DNA of 64,000 bases from Oscillibacter sp. (GCA_017526785.1 JAFXQV010000004.1:104615-168614); one strand, 5' to 3'. Positions 52,839 through 61,163 are shown, numbered from the stretch's first letter. A program made the numbers and translations. The notes: generated by a model not told the origin, from the letters alone.

Positions 52839-54851
52839 ATGGCGGAACTGTCCACGGATTTACAGGCGTTGCACGGAATCGGCTCCCGCCATGCGCAGCG
52901 CTTCCGGAAAATGGGGCTTGCGACGCTCGGCGACCTGCTGACGTGGTTCCCGCGCCGCTACGAGGACAGGCGCACGGTCAAGGAAATCGCGGCGCTGTCG
53001 GACGGGGAGACGGTATGCGTACGGGGCTTTGTGGCGGCTCCGCCGACGGTGACGCGTGTCCGCGACGGGCTTGACTTGCTACAGGTTCCGGTGGCGGACA
53101 GAAGCGGCGTTTTGCGCGTGACGTTCTTCAATCAGCTATGGATGAAGGCGGCGCTGTCGCCGGGTACGGAGTACGTGCTTTACGGCAAGGTAGAGCGGAA
53201 TTTGTTCGGCTGTTCGATGTCGAACCCGGTCACGGAACGGGCGGACAGCCAGTCGGAGACGGGGCGCATATGGCCAATCTATCCGGCAAGCGCGGGGGTG
53301 TCGCAACGGACGTTGTGCCGGGCGATTCGAGAGGCGCTGTTGATATGCGGCGGGAGTATCCCGGAGTTTTTGCCGGAGGAAGTGCGGCAATCGTACCAAT
53401 TATGCCCTGTCAAGGCCGCCTATGAGAACATCCACTTTCCGGAAAATGAAACCGCCTTACAGGAGGCGCGGCGGCGGCTGGCGTTCGAGGAATTGTTCCT
53501 GCTTGCGCTGGGATTTCGCGGCGTACGGCAACGGCGTCAGTCGGACGCCGCGGAGGCGTTCGCCGACGCGGACATGTCGCCGTTTTACGACGCCTTGCCG
53601 TTTACACTGACCAACGCGCAGCGGCGTTGTATCGCGGAGGCGTTCGCCGACATGCGTTCGGGCGTGCCGATGAATCGTCTGTGCCAAGGCGACGTGGGTT
53701 CCGGAAAGACGATGGTCGCGGCGGCATGCGTGTACTACTGCGTCCGGAACGGGCGTCAGGCGGCGCTCATGGTGCCTACGGAACTGCTGGCGCGTCAGCA
53801 CTACGACGGGCTGTCGGCGTTGCTATCGCCGCTGGGCGTACGCGTCGCACTGCTGACGGGTTCCGTCAGCGCCGCAGACAAGCGCGACATCCGGCGGCGC
53901 GCCGCCGCGCATGAAGTGGACTTCGTAATCGGCACGCACGCGCTGATTTCGGACGGCGTGGAGTTCGAGGCATTAGGCCTTGTCGTGACCGACGAGCAAC
54001 ACCGTTTCGGAGTGGCACAGCGCGGCGCGCTGACCGCGAAAGGGCGTCAGCCCCACGTACTGGTCATGTCGGCGACGCCGATTCCGCGTACGCTGGCGAT
54101 GAGCGTGTACGGGGACTTGGACGTTTCGGTTTTGGACGAACTCCCGCCGGGCAGGCGGAAGATTTTGACTTATGCCGTGTCGGGGGACTACCGCCCGCGT
54201 GTCTACGGCTTTCTGGAAAAGCAGATGTCGGAGGGCAGGCAGATTTACATTGTCTGTCCGATGGTGGAGGCGTCCGACGACCGAAAGGCCGTGACGGAGT
54301 ACGCGTCGGAACTCGAAAAGGTGTTCCCGGGACGGCGTATTCTGTCGGTACACGGCCGCATGAAGGCGAAAGACAAGGAGCGGATTATGTCGGCGTTCGC
54401 GGCGGGTGACGCGGACATTTTGATTTCCACGACGGTCATTGAAGTGGGCATTGACGTACCGAACGCGTCGGTAATGGTTGTGGAGAACGCGGAGCGCTTC
54501 GGGCTTTCGCAGTTGCACCAGTTGCGGGGGCGCGTCGGGCGCGGGAAACATCAGTCGTACTGCGTTCTGATTTCGGACAGCCGCGCCGACGAAACGCGTC
54601 AGCGTCTGCGCGTGATGGTCACGACTTCGGACGGCTTCCGGGTCGCCGAGGAAGATTTGCGGCTCCGGGGACCCGGGGACTTCTTCGGGGAACGTCAGCA
54701 CGGTTTGCCGCCGTTGCGGGTGGCGAACCTGTTGACCGACACGGAACTGCTACAGGAGGCGCGGACGGCGGCGGCGGAACTGTCGCCGGAACGCTGTCCG
54801 GCCACCGTGAAACGTGCCGCCGAACTGCTCTCGCAGGGCGCGACGGCGTAA
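52839..54851 (+). CDS. recG: ATP-dependent DNA helicase RecG
   Basis: RecG remodels stalled forks and branched recombination intermediates. The 670-residue protein has the N-terminal wedge/OB domain (LQALHGIGSRHAQRFRKMGL, LLTWFPRRYEDR), the helicase Walker A GDVGSGKT, the DExH box DEQHRFGV, motif III SATPIPRTLA, and motifs V-VI (TTVIEVGIDVPNA, QLRGRVGRGKHQSYC). Length is normal. It starts 17 bp after the DUF262-HNH gene behind AAGGAGG and may be read from the same transcript, though recG is a housekeeping gene. Confidence 0.98.
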   Translation: MAELSTDLQALHGIGSRHAQRFRKMGLATLGDLLTWFPRRYEDRRTVKEIAALSDGETVCVRGFVAAPPTVTRVRDGLDLLQVPVADRSGVLRVTFFNQLWMKAALSPGTEYVLYGKVERNLFGCSMSNPVTERADSQSETGRIWPIYPASAGVSQRTLCRAIREALLICGGSIPEFLPEEVRQSYQLCPVKAAYENIHFPENETALQEARRRLAFEELFLLALGFRGVRQRRQSDAAEAFADADMSPFYDALPFTLTNAQRRCIAEAFADMRSGVPMNRLCQGDVGSGKTMVAAACVYYCVRNGRQAALMVPTELLARQHYDGLSALLSPLGVRVALLTGSVSAADKRDIRRRAAAHEVDFVIGTHALISDGVEFEALGLVVTDEQHRFGVAQRGALTAKGRQPHVLVMSATPIPRTLAMSVYGDLDVSVLDELPPGRRKILTYAVSGDYRPRVYGFLEKQMSEGRQIYIVCPMVEASDDRKAVTEYASELEKVFPGRRILSVHGRMKAKDKERIMSAFAAGDADILISTTVIEVGIDVPNASVMVVENAERFGLSQLHQLRGRVGRGKHQSYCVLISDSRADETRQRLRVMVTTSDGFRVAEEDLRLRGPGDFFGERQHGLPPLRVANLLTDTELLQEARTAAAELSPERCPATVKRAAELLSQGATA

Positions 54852-54853
54852 GA

Positions 54854-54885
54854 AACAGGAACCGCGAACAGTTGCGGCTCCTGTT
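54854..54885. terminator. Terminator between convergent recG and BMP lipoprotein genes
   Basis: AACAGGA (54854-54860) with TCCTGTT (54879-54885) and CCGC/GCGG inside; TTTGTT follows on the plus strand and TTCTTAC on the minus strand. Confidence 0.75.
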
Positions 54886-54892
54886 TTGTTCG

Positions 54893-56056
54893 TCAGTTGA
54901 GTCTTTCGATACCGTCGACCGCAAGCGCGAAATACGGCGCGGACTGCAAGTAGGATTCATGAAAAGCGCCGTCAAATACGGCGTCGCCCGTGTCGAGTGT
55001 CGCGCCGTTGACCGTGAAAGTAGAGGTGTCGAACACCTGTAGCGAGCCGTCGGCGAGCGCGGCCTTGGCCTCGTCTAACGCTTCGTCGGTGCCGTCGGCA
55101 ATCAGGTCACGATTGAGCGGCGTCAGTTCGACCGCGTACATGTCCAGTCCGTGGCACCAGTCCTGTTCGAGTTCGCGGCCGTCGAGAACGGCGCGGATTG
55201 CGTGGTCAAGGTACACGTACCAGTCAATCCGCGTGGAAACCAGCGACGCGTCGGGCGCGGCGGCGGTCATGTCGTGGATGTAGCCAGTATGGAGAACTCC
55301 GGCCGACTGCGCGACAAGGGCGGGTTCGATGTCGCCGGAGTGCTGGGAAATCAGCGCACAGCCCATGTCAGCGAGCGCGGACGCGTCGGCGGAGACTTTC
55401 ATGGTCACGCCGGGACACACACTCCGGACGCCGAGAAAGTACGCCGTGTAGCCGGAAACCGCCTCCGGGCGCGTGTCCGCGCACACATAGCCGATGACGG
55501 CCGCGCTGTCCATGCGCTCTTGGAGTTTCAGTCCGGCGACGACGCCCGCCAGATACCGCCCCTCGTGGATATTGGCGAATGCGTTGTGCGTGTTGGGGAG
55601 TTCGTCCGCCCGTGACGCCTGTCCGCCGCACGACACAAACTGTACGTCGGGGTACTCCGGGGCGACGTTCCGCATGAACGCCTCAAAGCCGGGGCTGTCA
55701 TTGAAAATCAGTTGACAGCCTTCGTCGGCGAGTGCGCGGTTTGCGTCCTCACACGCGCCGTCTTGGGGAACGTCCCACATCACGCGCCATTCGACGCCGA
55801 TTCCCTCGGCCGCCAACATTACGGCGGCGTCGTTTCTGCCCCGGATAAAGTTGTAAGTGTCGCCTTGGTCGTCCTCTCCGCCCGCGCAGACAAGCCCGAC
55901 TTTGATACGCTGTCCGGTGTCGGCTTCGGTATCGGGACTTGGTTCCGCGGCTTCGGCGTTGGGACTTTGTTTCACGGCCTGTTTCGTGCCGCCGCAGGCG
56001 CTCAGGCTCAAAAGCAAAGCCAGCGTCAGAAGCAGGGCGGGGAATTGTCTTTTCAT
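54893..56056 (-). CDS. BMP/PnrA-family substrate-binding lipoprotein
   Basis: A 387-residue surface lipoprotein with lipobox LSAC (Cys21), a Ser/Pro/Glu-rich linker, and a BMP/PnrA-type ligand domain (IKVGLVCAGGEDDQGDTYNF, YLAGVVAGLKLQERMDSAAV, GYVCADTRPEAVSGYTAYFL). Family members bind nucleosides for an ABC importer, but no transporter genes adjoin it. It is a distant paralogue of the anchored protein at 17911-18987. The start at 56056 follows AGGAGGAG; 55 further in-frame residues upstream overlap the promoter and are excluded. It has its own promoter, with a perfect palindrome over the -35 box, divergent from thlA. Confidence 0.92.
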   Translation of the reverse strand: MKRQFPALLLTLALLLSLSACGGTKQAVKQSPNAEAAEPSPDTEADTGQRIKVGLVCAGGEDDQGDTYNFIRGRNDAAVMLAAEGIGVEWRVMWDVPQDGACEDANRALADEGCQLIFNDSPGFEAFMRNVAPEYPDVQFVSCGGQASRADELPNTHNAFANIHEGRYLAGVVAGLKLQERMDSAAVIGYVCADTRPEAVSGYTAYFLGVRSVCPGVTMKVSADASALADMGCALISQHSGDIEPALVAQSAGVLHTGYIHDMTAAAPDASLVSTRIDWYVYLDHAIRAVLDGRELEQDWCHGLDMYAVELTPLNRDLIADGTDEALDEAKAALADGSLQVFDTSTFTVNGATLDTGDAVFDGAFHESYLQSAPYFALAVDGIERLN

Positions 56057-56170
56057 GCGCGTCTCCTCCTGTTCGTTCCATGATACGGGACTATCATACA
56101 ACGCGGAACCCCGGAAAGCAAGCCGGACAGCGAAAAATTCGGGCGCGGCGTCCAAATGTCTGGCATATCC

Positions 56171-56210
56171 GCTATAAAAAGGCCGTGTTTTTTCGTCAAG
56201 TTGACGAAAA
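56171..56210 (-). promoter_or_regulatory. Promoter of the BMP lipoprotein with a perfect palindrome over the -35 box
   Basis: Minus strand: TTGACG (56194-56199), 17 bp, TATAGC (56171-56176). The -35 box is part of a perfect 21-bp palindrome: TTTTCGTCAA (56190-56199), G, TTGACGAAAA (56201-56210). Such a position suits a repressor operator. Confidence 0.75.
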
Positions 56211-56221
56211 GCGCGGGGCAT

Positions 56222-56239
56222 TTGTTAAAGATTTAACAA
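56222..56239. promoter_or_regulatory. Rex operator (redox-sensing repressor site)
   Basis: TTGTTAAAGATTTAACAA matches the Rex consensus TTGTTAANNNNTTAACAA at every fixed position, within a 20-bp near-perfect palindrome (56221-56240). It lies 25 bp upstream of the thlA -35 box and 22 bp upstream of the divergent lipoprotein -35 box. Rex represses fermentation genes, including thlA, when NADH/NAD+ is low in known Clostridia. Confidence 0.88.
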
Positions 56240-56264
56240 ATTTTCAGGAAATGAAAAGTTTCCG

Positions 56265-56293
56265 TTGACGGCGACACCAAAACACTTTATAAT
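56265..56293 (+). promoter_or_regulatory. Sigma-A promoter of thlA
   Basis: TTGACG (56265-56270), 17 bp, TATAAT (56288-56293): the strongest-looking promoter in the region, with a leader of about 95 nt. Confidence 0.9.
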
Positions 56294-56394
56294 GGTGCGG
56301 AAAGCCGACGTTTGCCCCGCTGTGACGGCGGGGTACTTGTCGCGGACGGTTCGGCAGAAAGGGTCGGCGAATTCAACCAATGGAGGCGTATTTC

Positions 56395-57648
56395 ATGAAA
56401 GAACTCTATGTTGTCAACTGTTGCAGAACGGCTATCGGCTCTTTTGGCGGTTCTCTGAAGGACGTTCCCGCCGCCGAAATGGGTGCCATCGTGGTAAAAG
56501 AAGCCCTGAAACGTGCCAACGTCGCCCCGGAGAATGTCGACGAAGTCATGTTTGGCTGCATTCTGACCGCCGCGCAGGGTCAAAACGTCGCCCGTCAGGT
56601 CGCCATCAAGGCCGGGATTCCCTACAAAGTCCCCGCCTACACGGTCGGCATGGTGTGCGGTTCGGGCATGAAGTCCGTTATCGAGGCGGCGCGTTCCATT
56701 GTCGCCGGGGATTCGGATATCGTCGTATGCGGCGGCACTGAGAACATGAGCGCCGCGCCCTACGCCTCCATGGAAGCCCGCTGGGGCGCTCGCATGGGCG
56801 ACAAGAAAATTGTCGACTCCATGATTAAGGACGGCCTCTGGGACGCGTTCAACAACTACCACATGGGAACCACCGCCGAGAATATCAATGACGTTTGGGG
56901 CATTACGCGTCAGGAGCAGGACGAATTCGCGTTCAGCTCGCAGAGCAAGACCAAGGCCGCGCAGGATTCCGGGCGCTTTGACGATGAGATTGTCCCCGTT
57001 CCCGTGAAGGTCAAGAAGGAAATCGTAGAGTTCAAGAAGGACGAGTTCCCGCGCCTCACCCCCGTGGACAAGCTGGGCAAACTGCGCGGCGCGTTCCCCG
57101 TGGGACCCGAATCCCCCAATCCGGAAGTCGTCCACACGTTTGAGCCCACCGGAATCAAGGAAGCCGCCGACAAAGGTACGCAGCGCGTCACCGCCGGCAA
57201 CGCCTCCGGCATTAACGACGGCGCGGCGGCTATCGTGCTGGCGTCCGGCGAAGCCGTGGCGAAGTACGGCCTCAAGCCCATGGCAAAACTCATCGGCTGG
57301 GGACAGGGCGGCGTCGACCCCAAGATTATGGGTGTCGGCCCCGTGGTGGCGTCCCGTCAGGCCATGTCCAAGGCCAACGTGACCATGGACGATATCGACC
57401 TCATCGAGGCCAACGAAGCGTTCGCGGCGCAGTCCATCGCCGTGGCGCGGGAGCTGGGCTTTGACATGGCGAAAGTCAACGTCAACGGCGGCGCGATTTC
57501 TCTGGGACACCCCGTCGGCGCGTCCGGTGCGCGTATCATTGTCACGCTGCTGCACGAAATGCAGAAGCGCCCCGAGGCCAAGAAGGGACTCGCCACGCTG
57601 TGCATTGGCGGCGGTCAGGGCGTCGCCACGATTTACGAAAAGTGCTAA
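56395..57648 (+). CDS. thlA: Acetyl-CoA C-acetyltransferase (thiolase)
   Basis: A 417-residue biosynthetic-type thiolase that condenses two acetyl-CoA to acetoacetyl-CoA, entry to butyrate or other C4 fermentation. It has the nucleophile Cys88 (MVCGSGMKSV), the GHP histidine about residue 372 (SLGHPVGASGARI) and the second catalytic cysteine about 403 (LCIGGGQGVA). It is about 25 residues longer than typical ThlA (392). It stands alone rather than in a crt-bcd-etf-hbd cluster. Start at 56395 follows GGAGG. A Rex site and strong promoter upstream suggest NADH-responsive high expression. Confidence 0.96.
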   Translation: MKELYVVNCCRTAIGSFGGSLKDVPAAEMGAIVVKEALKRANVAPENVDEVMFGCILTAAQGQNVARQVAIKAGIPYKVPAYTVGMVCGSGMKSVIEAARSIVAGDSDIVVCGGTENMSAAPYASMEARWGARMGDKKIVDSMIKDGLWDAFNNYHMGTTAENINDVWGITRQEQDEFAFSSQSKTKAAQDSGRFDDEIVPVPVKVKKEIVEFKKDEFPRLTPVDKLGKLRGAFPVGPESPNPEVVHTFEPTGIKEAADKGTQRVTAGNASGINDGAAAIVLASGEAVAKYGLKPMAKLIGWGQGGVDPKIMGVGPVVASRQAMSKANVTMDDIDLIEANEAFAAQSIAVARELGFDMAKVNVNGGAISLGHPVGASGARIIVTLLHEMQKRPEAKKGLATLCIGGGQGVATIYEKC

Positions 57649-57837
57649 ATGAGAAATAAACTGCGGGGAATTGCGCTAATTCTGTTCGGGTTTCTGGTGG
57701 TCTACACAATGAATCTGTGGGACCCGTGGATTCCGTTCATTGAAGAAAACGTGTTCCTTGGGATATGTAACCTTGTCGGGCTTGCGTTCGGCGTGGCGGG
57801 CTTGTTTTCGGCCTGCCAGCCCGACGACCCGTACTGA
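57649..57837 (+). CDS. Small two-helix membrane protein downstream of thlA
   Basis: A 62-residue ORF whose ATG directly follows the thlA stop codon. It has two hydrophobic stretches (about 7-22 and 35-55) joined by WDPWIPFIEENV. There is no clear ribosome site beyond GAAAAG, so expression would depend on coupling to thlA. No family recognised. Reading frame and composition look coding, and a hairpin follows at 57848. Confidence 0.6.
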   Translation: MRNKLRGIALILFGFLVVYTMNLWDPWIPFIEENVFLGICNLVGLAFGVAGLFSACQPDDPY

Positions 57838-57847
57838 CGCAAGTACA

Positions 57848-57879
57848 ATGGACGGTTCCGCCTACGCGGAGCCGTCCAT
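57848..57879. terminator. Hairpin after the thlA unit
   Basis: ATGGACGGTTCCGC (57848-57861) pairs with GCGGAGCCGTCCAT (57866-57879), one G-U pair, loop CTAC. ATTGCG follows, no real T-run. Confidence 0.7.
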
Positions 57880-57930
57880 ATTGCGTCATGTCACAAGTCC
57901 GCCGCCCTGAACGCGGAATAGCCCTCATTT

Positions 57931-57962
57931 AAACAACCACCGGCTAAAGCCGGTGGTTGTTT
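57931..57962. repeat. Perfect 14-bp inverted repeat, terminator or IS200/IS605-type end
   Basis: AAACAACCACCGGC (57931-57944), TAAA, GCCGGTGGTTGTTT (57949-57962), with ATTT before and AATTTCAAG after. It would work as a bidirectional terminator. Hairpins of this CCACCGGC...GCCGGTGG form also mark the ends of IS200/IS605 elements, but no transposase is here. A further inverted repeat GGCGCGGAC/GTCCGCGCC lies at 58008-58037. The 240 bp between 57838 and 58077 otherwise hold nothing recognisable. Confidence 0.75.
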
Positions 57963-58077
57963 AATTTCAAGTGCCATACTCCACCCCTCCATGTATACGC
58001 GTCAAGAGGCGCGGACGCCTGTCCCGGTGTCCGCGCCACGTTTCGCTAAGATGGAACCTTAGCAACGCTATGAAACA

Positions 58078-58479
58078 TTAGATACGATGTGCGCCCCCAG
58101 ACACTACGACATTAGTGCCGCCTCTGCAAGGGTCAAGATAAAACGTGACTTTTTCGCCCCTGCCGAGTTTGACTTGGGTGCTTTGGTTTGCCTGAAGAAG
58201 TTTGCCACTCAGGCTGTAAATGGGGGTTCCGTACTTGTTAGTAATGCAGTAACCAACCTTGACGTTGTTGTAGCGGTAAGTGCCATTGCTCTGCCTTTTG
58301 CCTACGTTGCAGACAGTCACATAATTGTACGCCTTGTTTCCGTCAGCTTCCAGTTTCACAGTACGCCGACCGCTACCCACGCTGACCGTCTCGCAAATGG
58401 CGAACGAATTGACGCAGAGAACGCAGACCATCACCATCACCAAAGCGAAAGCGCGAATCATTCCGCTGAATCTCTTCAT
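58078..58479 (-). CDS. Small secreted protein of unknown function
   Basis: A 133-residue exported protein. The signal peptide (MKRFSGMIRAFALVMVMV and on to about residue 27) ends near NSFA. The mature part of about 105 residues has four cysteines, no recognised domain, and a beta-rich pattern (YRYNNVKVGYCITNKYGTPI) with frequent Gly, Asn and Val. The start at 58479 follows AGGAGG; 42 in-frame residues upstream lack support. It is read from a promoter about 350 bp upstream. No family recognised; a surface or extracellular structural role is only a guess. Confidence 0.75.
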   Translation of the reverse strand: MKRFSGMIRAFALVMVMVCVLCVNSFAICETVSVGSGRRTVKLEADGNKAYNYVTVCNVGKRQSNGTYRYNNVKVGYCITNKYGTPIYSLSGKLLQANQSTQVKLGRGEKVTFYLDPCRGGTNVVVSGGAHRI

Positions 58480-58833
58480 TGTGATTTTCCTCCTTCCTTC
58501 CTCGTTTCGGATGCGTCCGACAGTTGGTGTCCGGAACGGGACACGCGCCCATTCCGGGCAATCCCTGACAGAAACGCAATAAAGCGGCGTTGAGCCGAAC
58601 CCCAACGCCGCCCGAAACTCGAAAGGCGGACAGACGACGGAAAGCCCGTAATTTTCCCTTGTAAATGTCCGGGAAAACGGGTATACTATGCCTTGGCGCA
58701 GGCATAGTCGTCTGTTGTGTTGAGTGCGTGTGACTCACATAGAGCCGCGAGGTGGTGCGAACACTTTGCGGCTTGCCGTTTATTTTGTTTCCGGTAATGT
58801 CCACCGACTTGCAAGGCTTTCATTACATTTCTT

Positions 58834-58862
58834 ATGATACCAGATTCCGGAACAAATTGCAA
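58834..58862 (-). promoter_or_regulatory. Promoter with a long structured leader, upstream of the secreted-protein gene
   Basis: Minus strand: TTGCAA (58857-58862), 17 bp, TATCAT (58834-58839). The start near 58827 leaves about 350 nt before the start at 58479. The gene-free stretch 58480-58957 contains hairpins CTATGCC/GGCATAG (around 58687-58708) and GGCGTTG/CAACGCC (around 58589-58612), the latter followed by GCTTTATT on the minus strand, like an attenuator. The stretch is not obviously coding. Confidence 0.6.
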
Positions 58863-58910
58863 GAGTTTTTTTGAAATTTTTCCAAATTTTTTGCTTCCAG
58901 AAAATAGTAA

Positions 58911-58942
58911 CGCCGTTCCCCGTGACAAACCGGGGAACGGCG
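58911..58942. terminator. Terminator of the DUF1836-degV-prmA operon
   Basis: CGCCGTTCCCCG (58911-58922) pairs perfectly with CGGGGAACGGCG (58931-58942) around TGACAAAC; GTTTTGTTG flanks on the plus strand and TTACTATTTT on the minus strand. Confidence 0.78.
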
Positions 58943-58957
58943 GTTTTGTTGTGTGCG

Positions 58958-59314
58958 TCACTCGTCCGCGCCCCGCACGTCCAACAGTTCAATGACACTC
59001 TGTCCGGCGGCGGTCAAGGCCATACTGCCCTTGTGGGGGAACGCGTCATAGGCGGCGTAATCGAACCCCGTCAAGGGAAAATCGAAATCCAGTCGAATGA
59101 GGCCTTTCGCGGCCAGAGCCGACAGCAGTTCCGGCCGCATGCCGCCGCATTCCAGACAGACGGGCGTTTCGGAATCGGCGCGGCGCGCCACAGGCCAAAA
59201 CGGAATTTGCGCGAATTTCCCCAACAGCACGATTTCCGCTTCCGTGAGTTCCAGCGTACCCGCGCCCGCGCAGTTTCCGCAGTCGCCGCCGCAGGATGTG
59301 TTACAATGTTTCAA
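58958..59314 (-). CDS. Cysteine-rich N-terminal protein of unknown function, last in prmA operon
   Basis: A 118-residue soluble protein. The first 15 residues contain CxxxCxxxCxxC (MKHCNTSCGGDCGNC) and a CLEC pair follows at about residue 53, so it may bind zinc or an iron-sulfur cluster. The rest has a winged-helix-like pattern (LTEAEIVLLGKFAQIPFWPV, ELLSALAAKGLIRLDFDFPL, GSMALTAAGQSVIELL). The start overlaps the prmA stop by 4 bp. Not assigned to a named family. Confidence 0.78.
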   Translation of the reverse strand: MKHCNTSCGGDCGNCAGAGTLELTEAEIVLLGKFAQIPFWPVARRADSETPVCLECGGMRPELLSALAAKGLIRLDFDFPLTGFDYAAYDAFPHKGSMALTAAGQSVIELLDVRGADE

Positions 59315-60291
59315 GTTTCCCGCCCTTTCACGCAGTGGTACGCGAACCAGTCCTTTTTACTGTAGGTGTCCCGGATGTCGAAGCCGTTACGGCGCAAGGC
59401 GTCGGCTACTTCCTGCTCCCGCCCGGAGATAATGCCCGAACAGAGGAAATGCCCGTGTTCCGCCAACAAGCCCCGTACCAGCGGTGTCAGAGAGATTACC
59501 ACGTCCGCGACGATGTTCGCAAGCACGATATCATAGCCGCCGCCGAGACTGTCCAGCAGTGCGGCGTCGGACAGCACGTCGCCGCACAGGACAGTCAAGC
59601 GTTCGGCGCCAATTTGGTTCAGCGCGGCGTTCTCGACCGCGACGCGCTGGCACATTTCGTCGATATCGACGGCCGTCGCGTACGCCGCGCCGAGGTTCAG
59701 AGCCGCTATCGACAAAATACCGCTTCCACAGCCCAAGTCAAGGACGCGTTCCCCGCCACGTACGCATTTTTCCAGCAGTGTCAAGCAAAGTTGCGTGGTT
59801 GGGTGTTCTCCGGTGCCGAACGAAAGGCCGGGGTCGAGTACGACGGGGACGCGTCCGCGAATGTCGGCGGCCTCCCACTTCGGCACAATCAGGAGACGGC
59901 TCCCGATTTCGATGGGCTTGTAGTAGTCCCTCCAGCCGTATTCCCAATCGGAAGCCTCTGTATGTTCGATACTCATCAGCAGTGCGCCGCAGTCGTTGCG
60001 GGATTCTTTGAGGGCTTGCAGGGCAATCCGGATTTGCGCCAGTTGCGCGTAGCCGTCGTCGTCCTCCGGGAGATAGAACGTCACGCGGGAGCGGCCGCGC
60101 ATGGACTTTTCCAAAGATTCCTCCACGTAGTCCCACGCGGCGCGGTTCTGTTCCAGAAATTCGCGGAACTCGTCCTCGTCCTCCACGGACACGCTGTCGA
60201 TACCGAAGCCCGAAAGCAGTTCCGTCACGGTGTCAAGGCCGCTGTGCGCCGTGTCGATGTGGACGGTGAGCCATTGTGTGTTACCGGACAT
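59311..60291 (-). CDS. prmA: Ribosomal protein L11 methyltransferase (PrmA)
   Basis: PrmA trimethylates lysines of ribosomal protein L11 with S-adenosylmethionine. The 326-residue protein has the N-terminal substrate domain (MSGNTQWLTVHIDTAHSG, FGIDSVSVED), the linker WEYGWRDYYKP and the SAM domain with DPGLSFGTGEHPTTQLCL, VLDLGCGSGILSIAAL and the catalytic ANIVADVVI region. The start at 60291 follows GGGAGG and shares one base with the degV stop (TAATG). The ORF could extend 49 residues upstream only through degV sequence. Confidence 0.97.
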   Translation of the reverse strand: MSGNTQWLTVHIDTAHSGLDTVTELLSGFGIDSVSVEDEDEFREFLEQNRAAWDYVEESLEKSMRGRSRVTFYLPEDDDGYAQLAQIRIALQALKESRNDCGALLMSIEHTEASDWEYGWRDYYKPIEIGSRLLIVPKWEAADIRGRVPVVLDPGLSFGTGEHPTTQLCLTLLEKCVRGGERVLDLGCGSGILSIAALNLGAAYATAVDIDEMCQRVAVENAALNQIGAERLTVLCGDVLSDAALLDSLGGGYDIVLANIVADVVISLTPLVRGLLAEHGHFLCSGIISGREQEVADALRRNGFDIRDTYSKKDWFAYHCVKGRET

Positions 60292-61163
60292 TATCGCGGC
60301 CTCCCGACAAAGAACAGCGTCAGCACGCCCGCCCCGGTGTGACTGCCGATGACGGGGCCAACGTAGCTGATGAAAATTTGTTTCGTGCCGAAGCGCCTGC
60401 GGACTTCCCCAGCCAAAAATTCGGCGTCGCCGGGGCAATCCCCGTGCGTGATAAATACGGGGTCATTGACGGTATCCCGCGCCGTCGCGGCCATATGGTC
60501 AATCAAGGCGGCAATCGCGGCCTTACGCCCCCGCGCCTTCTCCATGCTGACGAGCTTCCCGGCGTCGTCGACGTGCAACACGGGCTTAATAGAAAGCATG
60601 CTTCCGAAAATCGCGGTTGCGGCGCTGATACGCCCGCCGCGTTTGAGGTGGTGCAGGTCGTCGACGGTGAACCAGTGGCACATATACGGCACGATTTCGC
60701 GGGCGAACGCGGAAACTTCGTCGAACGACCTGCCCTTGTCGCGCTCTTTGGCGCAGAGGTACACGTACAGCCCCTGTCCGCCCGACGCCGACAGGGAGTC
60801 AATGACTTCCACGCGGCGTTCCGGGAACTCCTCCCGCAGGTGCTGGGCGGCAATCACGCCGGACTGGTACGTTGTGGACAGGCCGGACGAGAACGCCAGA
60901 TAGAGAATGTCGCGCCCGTCGGCGAGTACGGGGCGCATAGCGGCCTCAAAGTCGCCGACGCTGACGGCGGATGTCGTGGGCATTGCCCCGGCGCGTATGC
61001 GGTCGTAGAGTTCCTTGAAGCCGATTTCCCGCCCGTCCAGATAGTTCCGGAACGTCTCCCCGTTGATATGGAGGCGGAGCGGAACCACCAGCAGGCGCAA
61101 TTCCGACGCCAGTTCCGCCGACAGGTCGCAACTGCTGTCCGTCATCAGGCAAAAGTCTTTCAT
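60291..61163 (-). CDS. DegV family fatty acid-binding protein
   Basis: A 290-residue DegV-type protein, a family that binds fatty acids and in some Firmicutes presents them to fatty acid kinase. It begins MKDFCLMTDSSCDLSAELAS, the conserved TDSxxDL opening, and has FSSGLSTTYQSG and the C-terminal PVIGSHTGAGVLTLFFVG typical of DegV. The start at 61163 follows GAAAGGGTGG and overlaps the DUF1836 gene by 4 bp. Co-transcribed with prmA. Confidence 0.96.
   Translation of the reverse strand: MKDFCLMTDSSCDLSAELASELRLLVVPLRLHINGETFRNYLDGREIGFKELYDRIRAGAMPTTSAVSVGDFEAAMRPVLADGRDILYLAFSSGLSTTYQSGVIAAQHLREEFPERRVEVIDSLSASGGQGLYVYLCAKERDKGRSFDEVSAFAREIVPYMCHWFTVDDLHHLKRGGRISAATAIFGSMLSIKPVLHVDDAGKLVSMEKARGRKAAIAALIDHMAATARDTVNDPVFITHGDCPGDAEFLAGEVRRRFGTKQIFISYVGPVIGSHTGAGVLTLFFVGRPR

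Noticed and set aside
58373-58804. A 143-codon minus-strand frame upstream of the secreted protein
   Set aside because: It overlaps the secreted-protein gene in another frame, has no ribosome site, and contains the leader hairpins.
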